Positions 24,102 through 35,020 of a stretch of 64,000 nt of DNA are shown in pieces. Origin of the DNA: Stromatinia cepivora (taxonomy: Eukaryota; Ascomycota; Leotiomycetes; Helotiales; Sclerotiniaceae); the NCBI GenBank assembly GCA_014898415.1, contig RCTD01000015.1, positions 310,001 through 374,000 of the forward strand, written 5' to 3'. Under the pieces are notes generated by a model. The model did not search any database and was not told the origin of the DNA. It saw only the letters and a program-made list of their open reading frames with translations. A program made the translations under genes and the position numbers. The stretch's first letter is position 1, and each line of letters opens with the position of its first letter.

Positions 24102-24815
24102 TGAGAGCGAAGAATTGAAGAGATCTTTGCACCGGAATTATACAATTTAGATCGGACCTTTACTTCGAAGGAGAGTCCGTTTGTTCATAGACGATGGAAT
24201 AGAGATTCTCAAATGTAGACATATTTACATGTTTCACTTACCTTTGGTGGAGGGTTGAATGCAGCTACAGCAATACTTGCTTACCTCACACGATTAGAGA
24301 CCAATGCTTTCTGATATCAAGCCGAGGGGTTGTGTAGCCATGATTTCAAATAATCTCATTACTGACATTTTTAATGAAATGGAATTCTTTGATGTTGTTC
24401 TGACAATTTGTGGATTCTAGATTTTCTGGTGATATGTGGGATATGTGGGATGCCGAGGACATTTGTGAGCTAGCCTTCATTAGGATTAGCGTCATACTTT
24501 TCTCACCCTCTTGCCATGCAATCCACAAACTTCCACATTCCCAACAGAGAGCACCACACATCTGCACATTTTACCCTTTTTCTTTTTACTGATCTCACAC
24601 AATATTCAGCCAGCCATGGATAGTTCCGCGGCAAGGATGGAAGAATCAGCATCTCATCGTTCTCGGCGTGAGGCGTGTGCCCGGCCCAGCGCCAACATCC
24701 TCGAATACAATATGACGAGATGCATCTTGAAAGAGAGTTCTTTTCGATACGATCGAGTTGTTTTATTTCTTGATCAATTGGCACTCTCCCCAATATCACA
24801 GATTTCGATTTCAAC
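24102..24815. promoter_or_regulatory. Shared divergent promoter, MFS transporter / methyltransferase
   Basis: 714 bp between two divergent start codons. It contains the palindrome at 24153-24179. Open frames across it are shadows. Confidence 0.55.
24153..24179. promoter_or_regulatory. 27-bp palindrome with CGGAC / GTCCG arms
   Basis: The arms CGGAC and GTCCG flank a perfect CTTCGAAG centre. It starts 52 bp upstream of the MFS ATG. Inverted CGG triplets are the classical target of Zn2Cys6 dimers, so this is a candidate site for the cluster regulator; binding is inferred. Confidence 0.45.
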
Positions 24816-25926
24816 ATGGCAGCCGTGAAAGTCGACAGCCAACGCCGCTATCATGACACGTCCGCTGCTTATGTGCTCCCAAAAGCAAACGAGTAGGCTC
24901 ATTTTATTCAGGCAAGGAAAGCTTTACTGATATGATTTCAATAGCATCATTGAGCAGGACCGACTTGATGCTCAGGCAGCTGCTATTGTGGAGATGATTG
25001 GCGGCTTTCCCCTCTTGGCTCCTTTGCAAACACTAGATAACATCTCCAAGGTGGTTGAGTGAGTATAGTCAGTTCTTGAATATTGAGGGATTCAATCTCA
25101 ATTCTCTTTTCCATGCTTCCTATACCATATTATGTCTACTCATTGCGCAGTGTCGCCAAAACGACTGCATGCTGTGCATTTGCTAATTTACCGGTGGTTT
25201 AGTCTAGGTTGCGGTACTGGTGTTGCGACAATCCAGATTGCTACAATATTACCATCTGCCACGATCTATGGTCTTGACCTAACTCCGGTCCCAGAAGCAT
25301 CAAAGGACATGGCGCCAGGTAACATTGTATGGGCTCGAGGAAACGCATTGGATGTTGACTACAACCAACCCGGCAATGACATAATGAGGCGCGAGATATT
25401 TACCCCGGGAGGATTGGATTATGTTTTCGGTCGCATGCTTTTCTTGGGTATCAATAATTGGCCGAAGTACTTCTCAATTACATCACATGCGTTGAGATCT
25501 GGTGGCATTATTGAGCACCAGGATCTGGACTGGAAGTTCTACCGTGCTGGGACGTCAGAATGCGTGAGTAATAACTGGGAGTGGCACAAAACCGTTCTTT
25601 CCGGTGCCGCAAAGTCTGGATTATCAACAACTTCTGGCTCTGACGCAGCACCTCTACTGCGAGATTGTGGTTTGGAGGTGATACTCGTTGAGACTTTCGA
25701 GTTTTCATTCGTTCCGTCAAGCAAAACGCCTAGAAGCCAATCAATGGGGAGATATGTCCAAGCTAAATTGATACCACAGTATCCAGAGTTGCTTCGCAAA
25801 ATGCTAGGTGCAATTGGCATAACTGGTGAGAGGTTGGAGACATTGACAACAGCATGTCTTCATGATATTACTTCTGAGGAAGGATTGTATCAGAAGTATA
25901 CTGTCACTGTTGCCAGAAAGTCATAG
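24816..25926 (+). CDS. SAM-dependent methyltransferase (LaeA-like class I), 3 exons
   Basis: Transfers a methyl group from S-adenosylmethionine. Exons 24816-24892, 24945-25058 and 25203-25926 join in frame to 304 residues; the 144-nt second intron is long for this locus but its removal exactly builds motif I, VVDLGCGTGVATIQ (Asp64-Gly70). Upstream YVLPKANDIIEQDRLDAQ matches the lead-in of LaeA-like fungal methyltransferases. IYGLDLTPVPE is the acidic-loop strand, and LDYVFGRMLFLGINNWPKYF and GGIIEHQDLDWKFY follow where such enzymes place the post-I motifs. Members either tailor small molecules or act as LaeA-type global regulators. Its pairing with a transporter favours tailoring here. Substrate unknown. 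Confidence 0.9.
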
Positions 25927-28437
25927 CCCCGAGGAATCTTGTTGCATACATAAACGTTTATACTCCGATGGAAATAATATTTACGAGATAAAATTGTCCA
26001 TTCCCAGTCTTTCCAGAATGCTTAGCCATACTACCACTCATTCCTAGTTTATGGAGCTTGTAGTGTTTTGACCGACGAGATAGAACCAGTCTATTATCTC
26101 CAATTGTATCATTTATCTACAGGATCATTTGGGTCACTTGAAATGATGTTTCTTCATTGTCTGAGTAGGTCATGTATATTGGCAGATTCAGATGTTTATC
26201 GGAATATTCCGGGAATATTTCACAATCATGAAAGTAGCGTTCCAACACCTCTGCGCGTATTTCTTTTGGACTTTGACCACGAATTCAACTGGTAATTCTG
26301 AACTTGCTGAGCCATGTTTCTCCGGTGTCGGGTCATACCATAAATGTCTCCATAATCTTGGCAAAGCATCAAATCTCCATGCATTTTGTGTTCGTCTAAC
26401 TGAAACTATCCCCTTTTCTTATCTAATCGCGGCTTGAGCCCTTTGGTTGAAAGCTCTGTTGGGGCAGTAACCTACAAGGTGTTGTTCTCAGCTGGTCTAG
26501 CAATTCGAAAGGCTGAGGATGCATCAATAATACCATGAACATGCAGGGAGTCGGAAATAGAGGCTCACATACCCTTTCAAATGTCACCACGTCCTGATGC
26601 TCAATATGTACAGACGTTATTGCCTAAATAATGTCTCACATATATCTTCTTTTGCATCCCTTATTTAACACGCAATGAGTCTAGAAACCCAAGATGTCGA
26701 AAATGATATTTGCTGTGATGAGTGTCTTGAGTACACGAGCAATCTAGAAATCATTGGTCCACTGACAACAATGAAAACTGCCAGTTCGCGGTTCGGCCAG
26801 TAGATCGCGCACGATGCTTTGTTCAAAGAGCCTCATCTTGGCCGAGCATCCCATGTACGTATTTTTGTCCATTAGTTATTAGCTGTTCCGGATGCTTCCG
26901 AATACATCTAAAAATGATTACCCGCACCAGTATTCTCTTAGGCGAGATTCACTATCCGATAGTCATCCAAGTGATTTGATTTTGGCAAGGGTATTTTCGG
27001 GCAGGTGTTTTTGTAGATGACAAACTGTCTTTGATCGAGAGGTTGTTCAACTTACTTATAAGTGATACCAACTATTAACATCTTAGCAATTCAGGCTCAA
27101 CATTATTTAATGTGTATGGTATTACTCAACAATTAAAGTAGCTTTTGCAGTTGTTGTCATTTAACATTAATTTATTGTTAGGCTTCTTTTGGGTAATGAC
27201 AAACTATCCTCAGATAGTGACCTGTGTCTCGTTCAACAAAGCATTTTTGTTTCGCTAAGCTATGTTGTCTATGACGCACAATATGCTATGTCATCACTAT
27301 GTCTCGTTGCACCATTTCGAAAAGTGATGTCTAAAATGATGAGATTAGCTTACTTCCAATGAGGCTCCAGTATTGGCCAAAGCCAAGCTTTCTTCAGACG
27401 TTTTTCACAAGTCCAAGTGTTCTTCGGTCCTTGGCCAAAATGTCCTGCGCTTCTCCATATCAAGGGGCCATTTTCTTGGAAACATATCGAAGGATTCTTC
27501 AGATCAACAGACACGAACGGAAAATAGCGCTGAATCGGCCTATGTGGGATAAAACCTAATTTTAGATCTGATTAAGCTTATCCATCTACTTGGGATGTAA
27601 GGAATAACTTACCGAGTTATAACGGTTCTCGGTTCCAAGTAGAATGTTCTCTTGAAGGCTTGGTAGTCATTCTGGGCATTCAACTTGATCTTACTCCCAG
27701 GATGACCGTGCCATCCTCAATCCTTCTGAAAGATGCCTACAACGGGCATGTGGTCCAGTTAAGACACCGCCTTAATAGGGCTACCGTGTCGAAGTTTTGC
27801 GTAAGCTCGTGTAGAATTTGTTACGATGAATGGATAGAGGTACGAACTATTCCATTCGAGGCTTCACATAACCGTTGTGCCTACCAAAATCGCCATCATC
27901 CAAGTTCATCCATGATTATTGATGCAATTTTCTCTTTTCAATCCAATCAAAATGAAAGTTGTAGTTACACAGAAGCTGCCCCCATCAAAGGGGCTTACGC
28001 GAATGGGTGGTCAGTCCTAGATGCGGCTTTTTGATCGGTATAAAAACTAAACCCTGCATCTAGGCATGATTATACAATTTCATATTATCATGCGTTTTGA
28101 GCGTAATGAAATATTATGCCAAATTTATGCTCTACTTTCTAGAGCCATTTAATTCTGCAGGATGAATGAAAGTGGATCAACTCTAGAGCCTTTTTAGGTG
28201 GGCGCCATTTATTATGGAGAAAAAAATTAAGCTTCCCCATTTCAAATATTACATATTTAAGTTGGGTCGACGAATACATATGATTATAACATTGCAGACC
28301 GCCCAACCCTACTTGCATCAACCTTCGGTCCTTCTATAGTCTATATCTTTATTCTGAGAATACCTTGCCTCGGAATCCCATTCAACAAGGATACTCCAAT
28401 ATTCAAAAGAGGAGTATCCGTCATAACTCTCTGCAAG
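25927..28437. other. Intergenic, about 2.5 kb, no supported gene
   Basis: Between methyltransferase and dioxygenase genes. Minus-strand traces near 27350-27720 (KLNAQNDYQAFKRTFYLEP; CFQENGPLIWRSAGHF) read like protein but sit in different frames with no start, stop or splice support. They could be a decayed gene. Nothing is called. Confidence 0.35.
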
Positions 28438-30089
28438 ATGCTCGATGTTATCTTTTTAATCGGCGCTTTAGCCTCTACTATTGCCTATGCTTCGGCACGT
28501 TTAATCCGGATCTGCAGCACACGCATTAAAGTCCCCATACCAGTGGTAGTCCCAATCCAAGGTAAGGTGAAGGAAAAGATCGACGAGAATGAAAATGTCT
28601 CAAAATATCAAGCTTTGAGAAATTTACGAAATCAACATGAAGTTGCTGCCGTCATGTCAAGATTGATTGATGAAGATGGTGCAGGAGCTTGGCCTCCAAA
28701 CGCGAATCATGATTCATGGCCCATGGCTCTTCATCCCTACAAGGAAGTTTATTTCCAGCTCATCCCACTTCTTTCCGCGGCCCCACCTTCGCTGGACGAT
28801 GATATCAATAATGAGAGACGCGAAAAGTATCGATCTATTATGCGAAAATCTTTGATGGAACGAATTAATATTCCACAAGTTGTAGCCATCATGGCTGCTG
28901 TGGAAGCGGGAAATTGGGATCTCTTTCCGAGAGATGCATATAATGGCTTTTATTGCTGCGTTGCAGTTTGTCGTCATGCATACAGGTATGGCACCTTCAT
29001 TTAATAACTGAATATGTTCTAAGGGATCTGTAGATGGGCAACCATTCCTGTCGTCAGGGTGGCTCAGCTAGAGAAGATCGTCGAATTCCCATCTGAGCTC
29101 GACGCTCCCTGGCCATATCTCCAGCGAAATTTTGGTGTGGATTCCGATGCAGGGAACAATACCTCTAACGTCTTGCTAAACTTCAACACGAGAGGGGAAA
29201 GGATCTACAGAATCAATGTTGGAATGTCAGATTTAATAAGATCATCCGAGGAAGTTTTCTTCCAAATGTTCTATGACCTTGAAGTAGTCGTAAGTCTCCC
29301 TAGCCCTCCTTTTCCAGTCTATCCCATCCATCTTCTCACACGTATCAGGCCTTCCCCATCTACCATGAAATGGTCCTTTCAATCCTAGCCTACACCTCCT
29401 CTACCCCAAACATCTGCCTTCCCCACCTACGCACCATCAACGCTCGTCTACGCGATCTCTTCCTCGTTTTCTACGAAAACCTTAACAAATCGCGAGTTTC
29501 GCATTCCGTCTGGCTTTCCTATATTCAAGGATTCCAAGGGTGGGGCGTTGGCAAGATGGTTGATGGGGAGTATGTGAAGTACGATGGACTTTCTGGAAAC
29601 CACGTGCTATTTTTCCAGGCATTAGATGCGTTTTTGGGGATGGATAGGTATTTGAGCGATGAGAATATGGAGAGATATATACCGGTTAGACAAAGGGAAT
29701 TATGTTTGGCACTTCAGAAGTATAGTTTTGTGAAGGGGCTGAGAGAGAAGGGATACAGTGAGATAGGAGAAGAGTTTGCGAAGATGGTTAATCAGTTGAA
29801 GGTATGTACTCAAGTATCTAGAGCCGAATTTGATTACTCTGCCCTCCCTCCTTGAGTGGTTCTTGTGCTAACATACCATCATCAGGTATTTCGCACAGCC
29901 CATCGCGCACGCGTAATGTCCTATCTCCAAGAACCAGCCCCCGAACGTCTGGTAATGACAGCTGGTAAATCCGTTCTCGAAAACTCAAACACGAAGGGCC
30001 TGGCAGATGCTTTAGGGCCATTGGATGATATGTTAGCAACTAGGTTAAAAGAAACGGCCAATGTTGGAGCTGCTTGTGTTAGAGCTTGA
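28438..30089 (+). CDS. Indoleamine 2,3-dioxygenase family protein, 4 exons
   Basis: Heme enzyme family that opens the indole ring of tryptophan to N-formylkynurenine. Exons 28438-28985, 29034-29289, 29349-29801 and 29886-30089 join in frame to 486 residues. A hydrophobic N-terminal segment (LDVIFLIGALASTIAYASA) suggests membrane anchoring, unusual for IDO. Core: PVVRVAQLEKIVEFPSELDA, NFNTRGERIYRINVGMSDLI, WLSYIQGFQGWGV, then LSGNHVLFFQALDAFLG where IDO has its substrate/heme-pocket loop, and FRTAHRARVMSYLQ whose His425 aligns with the proximal heme ligand. It belongs to a diverged fungal IDO-like subgroup, so tryptophan as substrate is not certain. It may be the edge of the cluster or independent. 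Confidence 0.85.
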
Positions 30090-31504
30090 TGCGGTTATGG
30101 AAAGACTTAGAAGGACTTATGGTAAAATAGGCTTGGGATAAACTTTTGATTAGATACACCGATAGAAACACGCGGCAATGCAACAAATGGACTTCAGCTA
30201 GTTTCTCGTGTTCTTGATACCCAGACATGATTCTAAATATAACTCTACCTCAACTTTTCGCCTTCGGCTACAAATGCCTATGTTTCTCAAATGATAGTAA
30301 TGTTTAAACAAAGCCCCCAGAATAAAGCAATATAATCAGCAACCCGGGTTCCAGAACTTGGAGTAATAATAACAATATCAGCCTAGTTAATTAGTTATCT
30401 TATTCTTTCTATTTTTGGGTGATGGTTATTGTGGAGTAGACACATGAATGGGTTTCTTTCACGCAATCATTCAATAGATGATGTTTTGAATAGGAATGAA
30501 GAATGTTGGTTGGTGAGTGCTATGTGTATGGATGTTGCTACATAAGGCTAATGTTGATGGGTAGTATGTTTATGGATGAAGTGAATTGGGAGTCGAGTTC
30601 TAGACATCAAGCTCTAGACTTCCACTTGCTCGCTACTTGGCGATCACCTTTCATCAAAACTTATTTTTCCTCTGAAATTCTATCATTTCGGCTTTCATTG
30701 AAAAGCTCTAACTCATTATTGATGAAATGTTTATAGAGATACTTATATAATAAGCAACGCTTTTTACTTACTTCCTGCTACAGAATGAGAACATCACAAT
30801 ACCCAATCTTGAATAAAGAAATCAATGTTGTGCAATCATAGCTTGACAACTGTATGTTCATTAACTCTCATTCATAACCCTTAATGATATGATTTTGCAA
30901 GTTTTAATACTATTTTTCTCATTCTTATTCTGTTTGAGAGATTTTATGATTTTATACGTCGAGTTAATTGATAACAGAAAGGTCCACTCCCATCAGTCTC
31001 TTTTTGTCATTCTGCATTTTCAAGGCTTTGACTTACATTGTATTCTTTACATGCTTACCTGGATAGATAATACTCTTTAATGTCACTGCACTGTATAATT
31101 TTATTTCCTTGCTACAAACTGTATCTTCCTTTCCTTCAAAATACATAGGCCAGAAGTGACTTCAGCCCCTTGCTATGATATATATATACTGCAGTGTGTT
31201 AGCGAACTAATGGACCTTGAAATATTAAAAACGGTGGGCTCTGAGGATGGATTTCAAAGCTACATTTAAAAGCAAGAGGGGGGTGAAGAATAGTACTTAA
31301 AACCAATGAATCGATCTCAAAGCCAGATAATTGGAAATAATACATCTAAAATTCACCATAACCTCGTGATTTGAGGAAAACATCCGTAATCCTGATTTTG
31401 TACTTAGTATCACGGTGAGACGTTTTTATTTCTGTGTGATATACCACCTTGATGTTTAATATCGTGATTTATGGTGTGGTTTTGTTTTCCTAATACTTTC
31501 CTGT
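30090..31504. other. Gene-poor transition, about 1.4 kb
   Basis: Composition drifts toward AT. No supported gene is seen. Confidence 0.4.
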
Positions 31505-31508
31505 GATA

Positions 31509-32078
31509 TGTTCCAGGCCATTGCGCAATATTGACATTCCGAAATCAACGTAGTTTATTTCGAAATGAGCTAGCTCATTAGCCAATGCCCTAGTCCATTC
31601 ATCAATGGGCCCAATTTTGGAATGAGCTAGGGCATTTCGCAAATGCGCTAGTTTATTCATAAATATTTTTCGTATTCTATTATATTAATTCAACAAATAA
31701 ATTAGAGAATTAAAGCCTATAAAACTTATAAGAATTCAAGATTTATAAGAAAAAACTTCAATATTATTCGTTCATTTCATATAATAATCTCAATTATGAT
31801 TTTTATATTAATTAAATAAAAGAAAAAAACAACGATGAGATTGAAAATAAGACTAACGATAAGATTTTAGTCTTTCCCCTATAGAAAAATATATATACTA
31901 GTCTATTGTACAATAAACTTGAATATTGAATATATTATTTTTGTATGAACTTAGTTCATTTATGAATGCCCTCATTTTTACTAGTTTCGGAATCAACCAG
32001 CTCATTTCGCAACCTAGTATATTTCGGAATGAGCTAGGTTGATTTCGGAATGCCGATGTTGCGCAATGGCCCGGAACA
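31509..32078. mobile_element. 570-bp non-autonomous TIR element (MITE) with GATA target duplication
   Basis: Begins TGTTCCAGGCCATTGCGCAA and ends with its complement TTGCGCAATGGCCCGGAACA. The inverted repeats extend about 58 bp, and nearly all mismatches are C/T or G/A. It is flanked by GATA at 31505-31508 and 32079-32082. The subterminal motif GAATGAGCTAG recurs several times in both orientations. No transposase is inside. Superfamily not assigned. Confidence 0.82.
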
Positions 32079-32491
32079 GATATCATGGAGCCGTTTGGCG
32101 GAGATGTAGGCTCATTGGCCATACTACGGTTACGTTGGTACTGCCAGGAATGTTTCACGTGTGGGACATTACATGGTAAAAACATTTTCGTAAAGAGGCA
32201 TAGGTTTTATGTGACCACCCGCAACTTATAATTATCCATCCTATCAAGGTAGTGCATAACATACTCACATGATAGCGGCGTTCTACAATATGATTTACAA
32301 AACTTGTGACAGAAAGACTAGCGCATATATATGATTCGAGAATCGAGCACCGCGTTGTGTGACGCATACAGAACTCCGAGAAGATCATGAAGAATAAATT
32401 GTCAACAACGCTCCTTTGAATGGTAAATTTACTCATTCACTTCGGCCTTGAAATTCTACATACTCATTTATGCTCGTACTTTGGTTACAGG

Positions 32492-34390
32492 ATGGCGGCA
32501 AGCTCGAGTATTAACTGCGATCATTCGAAGATGAACATTTTGCTAGAGGGAATTCTGGAAGAGCTCAAAGCCTTATAATACGAACACTTTAATGTAACCC
32601 TTAACCAATCTCCAAATCCATTCGATAAAGCAATTGCAATACAAAATATTCCTAAACAAGTTTCCCTTATCCTGATCCCTATGAACTCCTTTTCTAATAC
32701 AAAATTATGAGTATATACGAAAACGACGAAATAATAGATAGGAGGAATGATGGAATGATTGAAGATTTGCTTGGAAGGATTGGAACTATCGATGAATAGG
32801 AAAAATGGAGCTTGTTAGTAGGAAATGCTTGAAATTTTTTTGAAAACGATCGGTTCAAGTTGATTTTCTCAAAATGTTCATTTCTTTTATTAAGTCTGTA
32901 AATATAAATATTTTTGAATATTGAATTTATTTTCAGTTTAATGAATAATTATAGGTTTTGGAGAATCTGTTGATAGAATCTTTCAGAGAGACAGTATTGA
33001 AAATGTTGGAGGAAATATATAAAGAGGAGATAGAAATTCCTAAATAATTCAAAGGAGGCAAAACGAGAATCGTAAACGTCTTTGACGACAAGATCACCAA
33101 GGTTTATACAATCGGCCCAAAGTCAAGTCATTAGTACCTCTGGAGGTAGCGCTCCGTCACCTGACATATGGTCCGGTCCCTGGCGAAGGATGACGTATTT
33201 TCCATCAGTTCCACACCGGTAATGGGAATAAAAAAGCTGCTTGAGAGTCAATATCATGTAAGCGAATAGATTTACTACCCTATCGTATTATTAGGGCACT
33301 AATAATTACTTGAAACTAAAGTTACAAGCCATCCGTTTTCCGGCATGTCGATCGATATCTGATATTCAATATTGGACCTTGTTAGAGATGAATCCCACTA
33401 CATTCAATTCACACAATAACGTTCAGAATTTAACCACTGCTTCCAGAAATATACTCCTCTACATATTCTACCATACTTACACTGTAATATCTGAAGTAGC
33501 AAATCGCTGAAAAGAGATACTTAAATACTTCGATCAATCTATTAGTAATAAACTCACATTCTTAAACCCGGATTATCATGATGAGTTACTTTCCGATAAT
33601 GAAGCTCTTTCGCAATCCAAAAAATATTTTGAGCAATTTCGATATTAAAGGAGTTATATATAAGTATATTATATAATATATTATAAATGAAGTAATTAGT
33701 ATAATAAATGAACAAAATCTTGATTAAGGAGGAATTCAAAGAACTTTAGCGATTATATATCATATTATATAGTGAACTCCAAAATATTGAAAATGTAATC
33801 TCCAAACTAAGGACCAAATAAGAAGAGGCCATTTATTTCAGAGATGGCGTGAGTTTTTCAAATACTAATAAAATGCTTGACTTTTACTCCATGCAGAACT
33901 GTATAATGCTAACTGTTCTTTCCGTTGCAGTTTATTAGTACGAGTTCGCTAATGGAAACCAGGAATTCTATGCGATTCAACCAAAATATTAAGCTTCCAA
34001 TATATGTTAGCATTTTCTTCCTATCTTTATCATTCTGTATAGTATAATAAATGTGAACTATTCTTCAACTATTTCTTCTCAGCTCATATATTGTAATCAG
34101 CATGGAGTATCAACTCTGCCTTCGGTTATCGGAATCTTCTTTTCGCTGCTAATTTATTGGTAGCAGCGATTTACTTTATAGTTCTTAATGTCGACCGGCT
34201 TATATATACGTTTCGGGATGTATATCAAAAATTTATCAAAAATATATTACAGACGATAAAGAAAAATGAAAGTTCAATATGATCGATAAAAACACAGGAG
34301 TTAAAGAAATATTCAGAACCGCTAGAGGGAATTGAGAAGCCTTCGGATTGGATTTATGTTTTATATACTTTAAGAAGATTCTGCTGGCGG
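32492..34390 (+). pseudogene. RIP-degraded copy of the CorA-like gene
   Basis: Starts ATGGCGGCAAGC and follows, exon by exon, the intact gene at 53925-56432: the LLEGILEELKA segment, the ACxGTAAGC donor near 33250, the QYWTLLEMNP segment near 33370, the ETRNSMRFNQN exon near 33950 and the KPSDWIYxL segment near 34345. Stops, frameshifts and an AT-rich insertion near 33650-33770 break it; the changes are mostly transitions. Similarity stops near 34390 where a different repeat begins, so the 3' end is missing. Confidence 0.85.
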
Positions 34391-35020
34391 CCATGGGCTA
34401 ATCAATCTCAAAGAGGTGGCTCGAATGTTTGATCTCAGCCTTTGTCGTGGTTGGTGTGGAGAGATACTTATTGGTATATCTATATATCCATGAGGAGGCA
34501 ATATGAAGTTTGTCTTGGAGGAGGTTAGTCGGATAATAAATAATATTTATTATAATAATAATAAAGATATTATTTATTATAGTAGTGGAAGACTTAGTTA
34601 TATTTAGACTTAATAGGGTAAATTGAATATAATGAATTTGAAGTCAGAATAATATATAATAAGGTTTTTATTGCTTTTTCTGCTTGATTTTTCGAAGAAT
34701 TCTTTAAAGAAAATCTTCATATTTATAGTTTATAATGAAATTCTAGTACATTCTATGTTTATAAATAAGATCAATTTAAATCGAATCTTATAAGATTATT
34801 TTATATAATAAAAAGAAATAATAACCAATAATATTTAACCCAGTAAATAAGAAAATTCTATACGCTTCCATTTCATTCTATTCCATTATAAATCAATTTG
34901 ATATGATATATGATCGAATTTTCATATGATAATAAATTTTAATAATATATAATAATATTATTAATATATCACGTGATTATCCGATCATTGGTTCGGCTAA
35001 TATTATTAAGTGATTCAGTA
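34391..35020 (-). mobile_element. Probable LTR fragment truncating the CorA-like relic
   Basis: An AT-rich stretch without coding frames that ends in cacgtgattatccgatcatt and replaces the 3' end of the neighbouring pseudogene. Read on the minus strand it has TATA-like sequence in the middle and AT-rich ends, like a solo LTR. No clean TG..CA ends or target duplication were found, so this stays tentative. Confidence 0.3.

Noticed and set aside
27359..28034. Plus-strand frames and minus-strand peptide-like traces between methyltransferase and IDO-like genes
   Set aside because: Inconsistent frames and no start or splice support; could be a decayed gene but not callable.
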